A stretch of DNA of 60,000 nt. Origin: Nematostella vectensis. Its lineage: Eukaryota; Cnidaria; Anthozoa; Actiniaria; Edwardsiidae. The notes under the pieces were generated by a model that saw only the letters and a list, made by a program, of their open reading frames with translations, was not told the origin of the DNA and searched no databases. The translations under genes and the position numbers were made by a program. Numbering within the stretch: position 1 is the stretch's first letter; each line of letters opens with the position of its first letter. Below, one piece after another: positions 1-12,100 of this stretch. Location: assembly GCF_932526225.1 (NCBI RefSeq), contig NC_064042.1, positions 14,893,040 to 14,953,039 of the forward strand, given 5' to 3'.

Positions 1-1
1 T

Positions 2-3000
2 GACCCGGTGGTGGATTTAAAAGCCCATCATGAATTGTTCGCCTATGAAAATGTTGGCTCATCAAGGAAATACTGTTGCTGCCACTCCGTCTTTTCGAGG
101 TTACCCAAGCGTTATGTTATAGCGTTCATAGCCATGCTCGGCTATCTTGTGAACTTTGCTTCTAGAGCGGGTATGAGTATAGCAGTTGTGGCCATGGTAT
201 CTAGCCGCAATATCACTTTTAATGGGAATCTGATACATGAGGTATAATATAAACAAAATTAACCTTAGAAAAACTAAGTAGTCAGAAGTAACTGATCAGT
301 GCAGAAGAAGAGCATAAGTTGATTTTGGAAAATCAAGCCTCGCGACAATTAATACCTGGTCAGGTCCTCAAAGACCTCCAAACTCTTGTAGCTCAACTCG
401 TATTATCCACGAGCCGTATTCAAGGCAAGACAATTGTTTTCTCTTTCATTTCCATGCATTTGCATTGAATACGGCTAATGGATAATACGACGTTTGAACT
501 TAGCCTAAGGCTTAACTTTATTCAGACCGGGCTTTATGGGGCTTCCTCTGACCGGGGGTCCGGACCCCCATCCGTAACTTTTGAACCATTGGAATCATTA
601 TCTGACAAAGAGGAACAAAATAATATATTGTGTTCCCATAGCAACACAATATGACGTCATTATGACGTCATTTAAGGACATATGGTTATAGATAGCCTAT
701 CTTTCGAAACCTTTGCTTAAAACAATTGCGACTGTGAACAATTAAAGCATTGGAAATACCAGTCTTGCCTTCGTCTTCATATTCGCCTTAAAGATCCCGG
801 CTAGTCCCCTAACATAAATATCCGATATTCGATGTAAATCAATTTTCGTCGGAAATAAGAGTCAAGGCTGGAGATATCATACAGGTAAAAATACTAAGTC
901 TAAATACTAGGAGAAACACAGGAGAAACATACTTTTGAGTTAGAGGTGAACGAATTATCAGATTGTTAAAGTTCGAGTTGGCCAGGCGCGTACACAGGGG
1001 GGGGGGGGAAGGGTTTGAGGTGCGCGTACACAGGGGGGTGTGCAGGGTTTGAGGTGCGCGCACACAGGGGGGGTATGCAGGGTTTGAGGTGCGCGTACAC
1101 AGGGGGGGGTGCAGGGTTTGAGGTGCGCGTACACAGGGGGGGTGCAGGGTTTGAGGTGCGCGTACACAGGGGGGTGTGCAGGGTTTGAAGTGCGCGTACA
1201 CAGGGGGGTGTGCAGGGTTTGAGGTGCGCGTACACAGGGGGGGTGTGCAGGGTTTGAGGTGCGCGTACACAGGGGGGGGTGCAGGGTTTGAGGTGCGCGC
1301 ACACAGGGGGGGTGTGCAGGGTTTGAGGTGCGCGCACACAGGGGGGGGGTGCAGGGTTTGAGGTGCGCGTACACAGGGGGGGTGCAGGGTTTGAGGTGCG
1401 CGTACACAGGGGGGGTGCAGGGTTTGAGGTGCGCGTACACAGGGGGGTGCAGGGTTTGAGGTGCGCGTACACAGGGGGGTGGGCAGGGTTTGAGGTGCGC
1501 GTACACAGGGGGGTGTGCAGGGTTTGAGGTGCGCGTACACAGGGGGGTGGGCAGGGTTTGAGGTGCGCGTACACAGGGGGGTGCAGGGTTTGAGGTGCGC
1601 GTACACAGGGGGGGTGCAGGGTTTGAGGTGCGCGTACACAGGGGGGGTGTGCAGGGTTTGAGGTGCGCGTACACAGGGGGGTGGGCAGGGTTTGAGGTGC
1701 GCGTACACAGGGGGGGTGTGCAGGGTTTGAGGTGCGCGTACACAGGGGGGGGGTGGGCAGGGTTTGAGGTGCGCGTACACAGGGGGGGTGTGCAGGGTTT
1801 GAGGTGCGCGTACACAGGGGGGGTGTGCAGGGTTTGAGGTGCGCGTACACAGGGGGGTGTGCAGGGTTTGAGGTGCGCGTACACAGGGGGGGGTGCAGGG
1901 TTTGAGGTGCGCGTACACAGGGGGGGGGGTGCAGGGTTTGAGGTGCGCGTACACAGGGGGGTGTGCAGGGTTTGAGGTGCGCGTACACAGGGGGGGGGTT
2001 GCAGGGTTTGAGGTGCGCGTACACAGGGGGGTGTGCAGGGTTTGAGGTGCGCGTACACAGGGGGGTGTGCAGGGTTTCAGGTGCGCGTACACAGGGGGGG
2101 TGCAGGGTTTGAGGTGCGCGTACACAGGGGGGTGGGCAGGGTTTGAGGTGCGCGTACACAGGGGGGTGTGCAGGGTTTGAGGTGCGCGTACACAGGGGGG
2201 TGTGCAGGGTTTGAGGTGCGCGTACACAGGGGTGGTGCAGGGTGCGCGCACCCCCCCTGGCGGCCAACAAGTTATATTTATTAAGGAATTTTCAAATACT
2301 ATGCTTTTTCCAATTAAAACCTATGACTGCGCACCCATCTCAGGCAATTGTACGTACGCGCCTGTTAGCTAGTGTATTACTGTATATCTTTTTTTAGGTG
2401 TGGTACTCGGCTCCTTTTACTGGGGCTATTTGCTGACCCAATTGCCTGGGGGAATGCTGGCTCAGAGGTTTGGTGGCCGATTAGTAATGGGCTCATCGAA
2501 TCTTGCCTCGTCTGTGTTCATACTGCTCTGTCCTTTGGCCGCGCGGACTCATCTCGCATGTCTCATCTCGCATGTCTCATCTCGCATGTCTCATCTCGCA
2601 TGTCTCATCTCGCATGTCTCACTGCAGCAATTGCATTGTTTGGTTTATGTCTGGTAATGAGATAACAACATACGGCTACCCTAGAGATTGATATAGATTT
2701 TGAAAATAACATTAATAGAAGTTGACTGGAAATAGCCAAATACAATACGTTAGTAAAAAAAATTTGGGACAAGGTGAGTTGGTCACTTAATAAATGAAGG
2801 AAGCAAATTCAGTAAGTTAATTTAGGGATATGGGTACAGATGTCACTTCGTGTTATCGAGAGTCAACTGTACAGTAAGGGAAAGTAACAAAGATTGGTTG
2901 AGTAGGGAAATTATAAGAAAATACGATTGCACTTTTGACGGTCAAAAAGGAACACCCCATTCACCCACGGCGAATCCAAGATCTTTGTCTTGTTTGGGAA

Positions 3001-6000
3001 TAGCGCGTAGTCAGACAAAAGCTTTGGGGCGGTTTGTCTGGTTTTGATTGTTTGGTTTGGCTGACTAACGCGCTAATTTTGGATTCTGGGAGGTCGCGCA
3101 ACAACGAATTTGGCTATAAGGCCAGTTTCAATTCACTTATGAGAAAAATACGTGCATTTTAACTGAACGCTTGATCATAAATTCTCAGTGTAATAGAGAC
3201 ATTGTTCGTGTCTTGAGATCTTTCCTCCACGTTAATTACATTGAGATCGCACCATTTTCAGGACAAAATTAACAGAATACAACTCACGCTTAAGAGTTTT
3301 TTTTTAACCTTTTAACAAGTTTCATTTTATAGGAGGCACTTACGTGACTTATAATTAAACAGGAATAAGATTCAACTGAAACTGAAAATACGGATCGAAC
3401 AGCAATTTGATTGGAAACTAGGAGCAAATAGATATCTTATTGAAATTGGCTATTTTATATTACTTAGTTATTTAATGCACTTCACCAAGCCTTGGTGGGA
3501 TGTCTGATGTCTTTTTGACTTAGGGGTTAACGACTCCAGCCCTCTATGATTTCTGGACAAGATGGGCGCCTCCTGAGGAAAAGTCGAAACTGCTCTCTTT
3601 CACCAAATCCGGTAAGAATAGTAAAAGACTTTTAAACAGCCAACAAAGTGATAAATAGAATTAAGAATCACTGCTTTTTATTTTGATTTTCTCTAGGTAT
3701 GTACATAGGCTTAGCACTGTGCCCTCCTCTATCAGGGAAGCTGGTGAAGTACTGGTCTTCGCTTTTTTATTTCTCTGGTTAGTGGTTGCTTACATGCTAT
3801 ACATGCTTTATTTCTTCTCTGTCCCTCTACCTGGTTTTGTGTTTGTCTGTCTGTCGGTCTAAAGAAATCCCATTCTTTTTTTTTCAGGTGCAGCGTGTCT
3901 CTTGTGGTCGCTTGTTTGGCTTGCTGTGGTTAAGCATTCCCCTTGTGAAGACACCCAACTTAGCGATAAGGAGCGAAAGTTGTTAAGTTCATGTCATCAA
4001 AGCCATAAAGATGAGGTAATCAATCATGAATAGCACAGTGACGTTGGGTAAGATTACACATAAAGATAACTATTTCTACCTAGCATATAACTGTACCATG
4101 GGGTAGAATACTCGTATCTGTTTCTTCCTAGCATATAACTTTACCATGGGGTAGAATACTCGTATCTGTTTCTACCTAGCATATATCTGTATCATGGGGT
4201 AGAATACTGTACCATGGGGTATAATACTCACATCTGTTTCTACCTAGCATATATCTGTGCCATGGGGTAGTATATTTGTATCTGTTTTTAAATAGCATAT
4301 GTCTGTACCATGGGGTAGAATACTCACATCTGTTTCTACCTAGCATATATCTGTACCATGGGGTAGAATACTCACATCTGTTTCTACCTAGCATATAACT
4401 GTACCATGGGGTAGAATACTCGTATCTGTTTCTACCTAGCCTATATCTGTACCATGGGGTAGAATTCTCACATCTGTTTCTACCTAGCATATAACTGTAC
4501 CATGGGGTAGAATACTCGTATCTGTTTCTACCTAGCCTATATCTACCATGGGGTAGAATACTCACATCTGTTTCTACCTAGCATATATCTGTACCATGGG
4601 GTAGAATACTCGTATCTGTTTCTACCTAGCCTATATCTACCATGGGGTAGAATTCTCACACCTGTTTCTACCTAGCATATAACTGTACCATGGGGTAGAA
4701 TACTCGTATCTGTTTCTACCTAGCCTATATCTACCATGGGGTAGAATACTCGTATCTGTTTCTACCTAGCCTATATCTACCATGGGGTAGAATACTCACA
4801 CCTGTTTCTACCTAGCATATATCTGTACCATGGGGTAGAATTCTCACATCTGTTTCTACCTAGCATATATCTGTACCATGGGGTAGAATATTCACATCTG
4901 TTTCTACCTAGCATATAACTGTACCATGGGGTAGAATACTCGTATCTGTTTCTACCTAGCCTATATCTGTACCATGGGGTAGAATATTCACGTCGTTGCC
5001 TGTGTGGAGTATCATCATTGGTTGGATCGTCTGCAGTTGGACCAACGTCACATTTACCACAGAGCTCTCGCCTTTTCTCAAGTTTGGTCTCGGCTACGAC
5101 ATAGAGCAAGTACGTATGGGTAGAATAAAATCATTAAATTATTATTATTTATTATGTAACGGGGCTAGATGGCATCGAGCGTGACCCCAAAGCGAAAGTT
5201 TTTAGTTGCTCACACTAGCAGTTGTACCGTCACTTTCCCTGCTGTATGTATGTGTGATATATGCACCAAAAAATACGAAAAGCTAAATTAATGGAATTTT
5301 AAGAGCCGGTAGGACATAGCCTTTGCATAGTCAAAATAAAACCAGTAAGGATAGTAAGGATGCCAGAACCATATTGTCTTAATGTCGTATTGCCATGAAC
5401 TTCCAATGGTAACCATCGAGGCAAAGAAAGCTTGAGATGCTTGAGAGCACGATGGATTCCCCCAGGAAGTTTACATGTCAATCAAAACGGTGATTTGACT
5501 GCAGGGCCTGAGCAGCGGGTCACTGGGGGCACATGCCCCCCAAAATATTTTCGAAAATTATAAGGAAATAACCAGTAGGGGCGTGGCTGTGCCCCAAATA
5601 ATTTCTTTAGGTTTCTGTTGTGTGCCACTCCAACCTTTTGAGGCCTGTTACGGCACTGGACTGAGACCTAGTTATTGACAACAGTTTACTTCCGGTCGAT
5701 TACGTAACAGTCTCCGATGACTTTTAACGGAAAAACATTTTAAAATTCTAAAAGCAGTGTGACTTTTAGAAGTTTCTTCGAGGATGTGTGATCATTTAGA
5801 GCGGATGGCCTGTTTAATAGCGCGGATTCTAATAGATTCTTTCTCTTGTCGATTAAGGTTTTGTCGGCCCTCCGGATGTAAACTGGTGAAATTGCGGCTT
5901 TAAGATGTCGTTCTTGTCAATTGCCGTCCCAAATGCATATGCATACAAATAAGTATCAGACGAAGAGCATTTGACCTTGTTCGTTTCCATGCAACTTTGC

Positions 6001-8047
6001 ATTGGGAACAATAACAATAAAAACGGCGTCTAGACTATTCCTAAGTTGTTTTTTGCCTTAACTCTTAATATCATGTAAGCAGGGTATGATATGACGCCTC
6101 ATCGACTAATTCTTACTTCTCCTTGCAGACCGGCTTGCTGTATGGGTTGTCGTTTTTTGGAACGGCTGTGATACTGTCAGTAGCTGGCCCATTTGCAGAC
6201 ACTCTGTTTGTGAAAGGCGTCTTCTCTCAGACTAACACACGTAAAGTACTCACATGTACCGGTGAGTATATAGACAGAAAGTCTCATAAAGAGTGTATAA
6301 GGGGGGGGGGCAGGGTGGTTCCGCGGGTTGTATGGAGAATTAAGCTTAACCTTAGGGGACATGAAGACTTTGGTACAACTTTAATGCTTTTGAATCACCC
6401 TTTGTGACCCTGTGTCTGCCCGTGATGAAACAATTACATCATACTTTAATCCTTCGAAATGACTAAGTACAGGAGTTTTCAATAAAAAAATGTTTTGTCA
6501 TCTTGTAAATCTTGTTTGAGCTTGAATTACCAATCCTTTTTCTGCGGTATAACAAAAGAATTACATATAAAACATAAATAAAAATAACTAAGGTACGGAG
6601 TTATCTTAAAGCAAATGTATCTTATACGTTATTCTTCTTTCAGCCCTTTCCCTGCAGTGCGTTTGCTTCACAATAGTCGCTTCTACGTCCTACAAGATAG
6701 TCTCACTTGTTATCGGCCTGGGTTCGAATGCCCTCATGTACCCTGGAGTGAGGGCCAACACCCTGGACATTGCCCCTCCCTACTCAGGTGTTATCATGGG
6801 CATAGCGAATACTTTTGGGACGTGTATAGGAATCATAGGGCCAGTAATTGTAGGATTTATAGTGAAAACAGAGGTAGGTATATCGTATCATATTATACCA
6901 TACCACATACAAACGTGCATAGATCCTACCCTAACAAAGGATTTTAAAATCCTTCCTAAGCAGGATTTATCCAACTGGACCATGCTTATGCAGAACCACT
7001 AAGAAAAAAACTAACACAAATTTACCGATTATATTCCAATAATGTGCTTAACCTATTTTGCCAATTAACCCCAGTAAAAACTCTTTATAAACAAGGTACT
7101 CTGCCTCGGTGTAAAATTCGTTTTTGTTTTTATAATTAATTTATGGCGGCTGAAATTAGGCTAGGGCCCTGCTGTGATCCAGAGACTGACCCAGGATTCA
7201 TTGACCCATTCGCTTAAGCCAATGGCTATCTAAACCTATATGTTTTAATCTATTTTTATCTAAGACGTCCAGTCCAAACCCGAAACGACCTTAAACCACT
7301 TTAACTTTAAAATCAAGTAACATTTAACTCATGAATGAAACCAAAAGTATCGAGTTCGATTAGACCAGGTAAATGACCAAGCGGCACTAGAATCGCCGCC
7401 TTGTTAGAACCAGCTTGTTTAAACCACGAAAGTATCCACCGTGCACGATCAAACGAACTAAGGGTAGACATGATGAGCACATTCAATTCACCCCTTGTAA
7501 TCCATTATCACAATGCCGTGCATGTGTGTTTTCCCCAAAGAGCATTGCAATTATCCCGTGCATTTGTCTCACAAGAGATCATTAGCATGGTGCCGTGTAT
7601 TTATTTTAACCACAGAACATTGCCAAAATGTCGTTCATTTGTCTTCCAACAGAGCATTAGCGTAATGCTATTTATTTGGCTACGCCACATAGCATTGCAA
7701 TTAACCTACTCCACAGAGCATTGCAATAATGCCGTGCATTTAGCAATTCCGCAGACGCAGAGCATTACCATGTTGTCGTATATTTGTATTCTGCACAGAG
7801 TACTAGATAATGCCGTACATTTATTATCCCTATTACCATTATAATGCTGTACGTATATTCGGTTTTCCAATAGAGCATTACCATTATACCGTATATTTAT
7901 TTCCCTTCACAGAGTATGTACGAGTGGAGTATCGTGTTCTTCTTGAGTGCCGCCATTTCCGCCACGGGAGGTGTATTCTACGCTATCAATGCGTCCGGGG
8001 AAATACAGCCGTGGGCGGCACCTGGTCTGGACCCTAAGAAGAGCTAG
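2..8047 (+). CDS. SLC17-family (sialin/VGLUT-like) anion transporter, 5' end off window
   Basis: This is a major-facilitator organic-anion/phosphate transporter of membranes, by family knowledge vesicular, lysosomal or plasma-membrane. Exons seen: up to 241, 2398-2653, 3524-3611, 3697-3777, 3888-4015, 4960-5109, 6129-6261, 6644-6873 and 7913-8047, all with AG/GT borders; phases agree from 2398 onward once the 14-bp repeat at 2550 is counted once. The first exon holds the basic loop and TM1 (GYLVNFASRAGMSIAVVAMV). The second holds the family motif GSFYWGYLLTQLPGG. Later exons carry TTPALYDFWTRWAPP, then VPWGRIFTSLPVW, then GSNALMYPGVRANTLDIAPP and GIANTFGTCIGIIGPVIVG. The last exon gives a hydrophobic helix and the tail PGLDPKKS before TAG. 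The first exon ends in phase 0 while the exon at 2398 needs phase 1, so one small exon is missing or unrecognised in intron 1. As written, the repeat at 2550-2619 shifts the frame. The family call is firm; substrate is not inferable. Confidence 0.88.
242..2397 (+). other. SLC17 gene, first visible intron
   Basis: This intron lies between the donor at 242 and the acceptor at 2396-2397. It holds a 16-bp perfect palindrome (GGGGGTCCGGACCCCC, 554-569), an open stretch from about 303 to 470 that I do not recognise, and the long G-rich minisatellite at 985-2240. The exon phases on either side do not match, so a small exon with length one more than a multiple of three should lie here. I could not find one with convincing borders. 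Confidence 0.6.
985..2240 (+). repeat. G-rich minisatellite, about 34-bp unit, about 37 copies
   Basis: The unit reads roughly GTGCGCGTACACAGG, a G-run of four to ten, then TGTGCAGGGTTTGAG. Copies are nearly identical apart from G-run length and a few TAC/CAC changes, which suggests recent expansion or homogenisation. The runs of six or more G every 34 bases on the plus strand could form G-quadruplexes; the opposite strand is C-rich. The long reading frames on both strands here are by-products of the repeat. The array lies in an intron of the transporter gene and ends at a 12-bp palindrome at 2241-2252. Confidence 0.95.
2550..2619 (+). repeat. 14-bp coding minisatellite, five copies
   Basis: Five exact copies of CATCTCGCATGTCT lie inside the transporter exon at 2398-2653. 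With one copy the exon reads on as THLACLTAAIALFGLCL to the donor at 2654 in phase 0, which fits the next exon. Four extra copies add 56 bases and shift the frame, leading to a stop inside the exon. Copy numbers of 1, 4 or 7 would keep the frame. Confidence 0.9.
4071..4985 (+). repeat. Minisatellite built from a 3' splice junction, 46-48-bp unit, about 19-20 copies
   Basis: Each unit carries TTTCTACCTAG followed by about 32 bases equal or nearly equal to the start of the exon at 4960 (CMTATATCTGTACCATGG onward to AGAATAYTCAC). The final unit is the true exon start. Full units are 48 bp, in frame, and read PISVPWGRI followed by a stop at the next unit's TAG. Some units lack two bases (ATCTACCATGG) and are 46 bp. 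The array fills most of the intron between 4016 and 4959 and passes into the exon itself. Confidence 0.92.
5500..5662 (+). repeat. Dispersed repeat, about 150 bp (copy A)
   Basis: This stretch, with GGGGGCACATGCCCCC, then AACCAGTAGGGGCGTGGCTG and a closing AGGCCTG, recurs at about 24425-24575 and 41405-41560 (inside the two duplicated segments), and more weakly at 9545-9680. It looks like a short non-autonomous mobile element or SINE-like repeat. No coding potential is evident and its ends are not well defined. It lies in the transporter intron between the exons at 4960 and 6129. Confidence 0.6.
7500..7912 (+). repeat. Degenerate array of acceptor-like units before the last transporter exon
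   Basis: Some seven to nine diverged units of roughly 50-60 bp carry a pyrimidine-rich stretch, then CACAGAGCATT-like sequence, then TAATGCCGTGCATTTRTTT-like sequence. The real acceptor, TTCACAG followed by AGTATG at 7913, fits as the final unit. Divergence is much higher than in the arrays at 4071 and 11036, so this would be an older array of the same type. Confidence 0.55.
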
Positions 8048-9131
8048 GACGCAGGCCATCTTAGAAATCAGCACGATGTGCTGCTTGTATTAATGTAATG
8101 AAAGAAGGCGGATAGAAGATTGCAGGGAAGAAGGAAAAGATAGCCAACGAATTTTTCATGCTCGATATCTCGGATGGTATACGGAGGCCGAGAGTAAATG
8201 AGAGCACGAAGACTAGTAAGAGAGACAGACTCAACTTCAAATCTCATGCGGGCGTCTAGGCAAGGGGATATCATGTTTGTTTGATAAAAGGGTGTATTAA
8301 TGAGTTTAAGAGGGTGGGGTGAAGTCTTCGTTGTAGTGAATAACTTCCAGCAGTTTTATTGGTGCGGAGAGGCCAACCTCTAGTCGGTATAATTTTTTTC
8401 ATCAATTGCAATATAAAGCGGCGAATTCTATCGGTAACAGGGTTGGCCGCTTTATACTTTTATGGCGCAAGGTTAAAATATTGGTGGAGGGGAATGGTTA
8501 GATTGCTTTGAGAGATATATCCTATCAAAATATCCTACAATTTTTATTACCTTCCTTTCTTCTTTTCTCTTCAAGCGTATCAGAAGCCTTACTTGAAGAA
8601 GGCAGAGTTCCAGGCTTTTTTTTACTTGTACAATAATCAGACCATGAAAGTAATCAACTGATTTGACCACAAAATTATCTTTATTTACAAATAGTTTCAT
8701 GTGTCTTGGGATTGTGCTTACATAACAGCGACCGCTGGTATCACAAAAGCTGTATATTCCCTGCAAGACGTTTGCCATGTTACTTGCAAGAGTGACCCTC
8801 CCCCCACATCCCCACTAACCACGCCTAGCAACGCACACCTAGGCTTTACCCAGGTCATTGCTATTGCACTTGTTAACTATCAATTTATATATCTTTAAAA
8901 AAAATAAAAAACTATCGTCTTTTTGTGCATTCCTTCTCGTAAAAGCACTGACATCCATTGGCTTTATAATACATCAGACGTGTACTTTCTGTTGTTTTTT
9001 TAAATAGCCGACTAAAATTTGCTTAGAAGGATTTTTTTTCCTTTTTTTACTGTAAAAAAGCTTCAATTTGAATTTTATACAGAAATCCTATCATTAAAAT
9101 CATAATGTAATTTTAAGTAGGCACGGACCCA
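8048..9131. other. Intergenic region between convergent genes
   Basis: This 1.1 kb holds the 3' flanks of the transporter (+) and the CXorf58-like gene (-). I see no convincing coding exon or RNA gene; the short open frames lack splice sites and resemblance to known proteins. AT-rich stretches around 8880-9070 include AATAAA-like hexamers, but a poly(A) site cannot be assigned. Confidence 0.5.
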
Positions 9132-12100
9132 TCAAGGGGTCATGAGTTCCTCCATGGAGAGGTTCTGTGCCCATTCATAAAGCTTGTCTCCTTCCTGCTC
9201 CCAGTCCTCTTCATCGAACAAGTCTTCCCCTGCCCGTAGATCCGGGGTGCTCCTGGGAGCTAATAGATCTTCACCCTAGAAAAGACAAAGTAGACGGTGA
9301 GATGTTGATAGAATACCTTAAGGCACAACCTGCCCTACTCTGTCTATTTTTGTTTGTTCGGTTACGTATTCGCTCTAATGTGGAATGGCATTTACAAGGT
9401 GATTTTTATTAACCAGAAACAGACTACTGTTTTCTATTTTGTTTTGACGAAATGATGTCCAGCAGGAAGCCAAAGCTTTTAAGTTCTGCATCAAAGCGTA
9501 TCGCAGCTATATAACAGAAACTCCCTTAACCACCAGCATATGGCTGTACTGTTTATAGGGGCGGGGTGGGATTTGAGGGAAATGACCGGTATGGGCATAG
9601 CACTGCACGCCCCCAGTTTTCTTCACATTTCTGTATTATGCCCCCCCCTCCCCCGGGGTGCAGCCTTTGAGTGCAGAGTCACTCCGTCTGTTCAATGCTT
9701 AGTTTTGGCTTGCTCTCATAGCCATGTAAAGTTGTTCATTGGGTTCATACCGGTTTTGGACTGCTGAACCCATATAATCTTCTCATTTTTTCCACTCGTT
9801 GTTTTGCTTTCCGACTCCGACGACCAGTGTTTTGCCCAGATGAGTTTGGTTTTGCATTTCTAAGAAAATGGGAATTATATAAGTATCACAGCAAATGATC
9901 AAAGAATATACATTAAAGTACAAACTAACTTTAAAACATAACATACTTATGCAACATAAGTATTTTAGTTATTTAGCATAAAATTCATTATGTGTATGAT
10001 CTAATGCACATATATAAACTTAGGCCCATTTTGAGCAGGGGGTTCGTTTACCCATTTAGAGGACTATAGTACTATAACATAGTGTACTGAATACTTTAAT
10101 ATATCAGTCTCCTTTTTGTGTGATAAAAACAACTTATTTGTGGTGCAGTGGATATAAAAATAACGGAAAAACACGGAACAAAGTGTGATAGTTACTTACT
10201 TGTGGTACTGTGGTATTGCCTCTATCCTAGCCACCTGGATGGCTTGTGTAGCTGGTCTACCGGATAACAAGTCTTGACACTCCTCTATCAGGCGGGGCGA
10301 TGCTAGTCCAGATATAACATAGCTGAAGATGTCATGTACTATGTTCTTCCTTGGAATTGCTAGCATAAAAAATGTGTAAGAAACACTTTAATACTCACAT
10401 ACATCTATGGAATGTGCAAGGAGAATGGGGGAGGGGATGGGTGGGTAGGAAGATGATTGCTGAAATGGGTTTAAGCCAGTATTTTTTGGGTGCCAATTAA
10501 TCCATTGATCACATGTGTGATGCATATTGTCGTAGGGTTTAAAATAGTCATACTCATCCTAAAACTAAAAATCCAGGTCAATAAACTTCAATTTCAACAT
10601 TGTTAAACAGCCTCTGTTAATTATTGTCTTCCCAGCAAAGAATCAAGTTTGAAAATGCATCCATTTCCATCGTCTGATGTGGGGAAGCCAACGCAATATT
10701 TTCGATCGAATTTGGGAAATAACGGATTAAACTTTGTTTTTATGTGGTTATTTCAAGATTTTACCACTAATGTGCCTTCCAATATTAAATGAAAACAATA
10801 ACAAAGGCGTGGCTGACAAGTGCTTTTGGTGAACTCATAAGACCAATTCAACTTGGTAAGGGGAACAGATTCTTGATGATTCTGATCATTCAAGTTTTGT
10901 CTGAGGCGTGCACCAACTTGTTGGCTCTAATTCAAAATAGATATTGTAACAGCTCTTACCATCTAGAGTTAGCCTTCTCCAGAGATTTGACTTTCCACCT
11001 GCATCTGGTGGGGCTTCATCCAGGTGGCTTAGATACTAAAAGATATGAACTCACTAAAATCAATACAGCACAACAGAGACAGGGGGTCCAGGTGGCTTAG
11101 ATACTAAAAGATATTACTTTACTAAAATCAATACATCACAACAGAGACAGGGGGTCCATGTGGCTTAGATACTAAAAAAATATGACCTTGTCAAAACCAG
11201 TACATCACAACAGAGACAGGGAGTCCAGGTGGCTTAGATACTAAAAAATATGACCTTGTTAAAACCAGTACATCACAACAGAGACAGGGGGTCCAGGTGG
11301 ATTAGATACTAAAAGATATGACCCCGTCAAAACCAATACATCACAACAGAGACATGGGGTCCAGGTGGCTTAGATACTAAAAGATATGACCTCGTCAAAA
11401 CCAATACAGCACAACAGAGACATGGGGTCCAGGTGGCTTAGATACTAAAAGATATGACCTTGTCAAAACCAATACATCACAACAGAGACATGTGGTCTAG
11501 GTGGCTTAGATACTAAAAGATATGACCTTGTCAAAACCAATACATCACAACAGAGACATGGGGTCCAGGTGGCTTAGATACTATGTACATATGACCTAAT
11601 CAAAACTAAGACAGCAGAGACAGAGGAGGGTCCAGGGAGAGGGGAGAGGGGGCACTGAACCCCCTGTACACTGAAGAAATATACGGAAGATAGAATATGG
11701 CCAAGCCATTTTGAAGTTGGTTATTAAAAATTGTAAAATGTGATTCAGTGTTTGAAAGGCAGAAGCTAGAAGAACAGAGATCATTGAAGAAGGGTTTGAT
11801 AACACATGAAAAGAAAGCAAGTGCAACTACAAACTAAATGGTTATATCTCTCATCATGAAAATGAAACATTCTTTGCAATTGGTCTGCTTTTTGTAATTC
11901 TTTCTATATTTAGCATGAGTGAAAAACAGAGTTTTGAAAAAACGCAATCATATTACCTTCATATAATCCTTCATTGTTGTGACATCAATTTCATCCGTAA
12001 TCTTGTCTTTCTCATGCTGACAAAGGTCAGCAGTCAGTTGATCATAGAATTTCCTATTCCCCATTAATCTGAGTGAATCAGAGGCTGCCTGTGAGGAGGC

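Noticed and set aside
839-2270. Three minus-strand open frames of 366-470 codons rich in Pro, Cys and His
   Set aside because: They exist only because the 34-bp minisatellite lacks stops in those frames; they restate the repeat and have no domain or splice support.
4176-5109. Minus-strand frames with repeated LGRNRCEYSTPWYRYM
   Set aside because: Antisense reading of the splice-junction minisatellite and the SLC17 exon; the plus-strand exon is phase-consistent with the gene.
11023-11602. CRISPR-like regularly spaced repeats
   Set aside because: The units are head-to-tail without unique spacers, in a eukaryotic intron, and match the neighbouring exon start.
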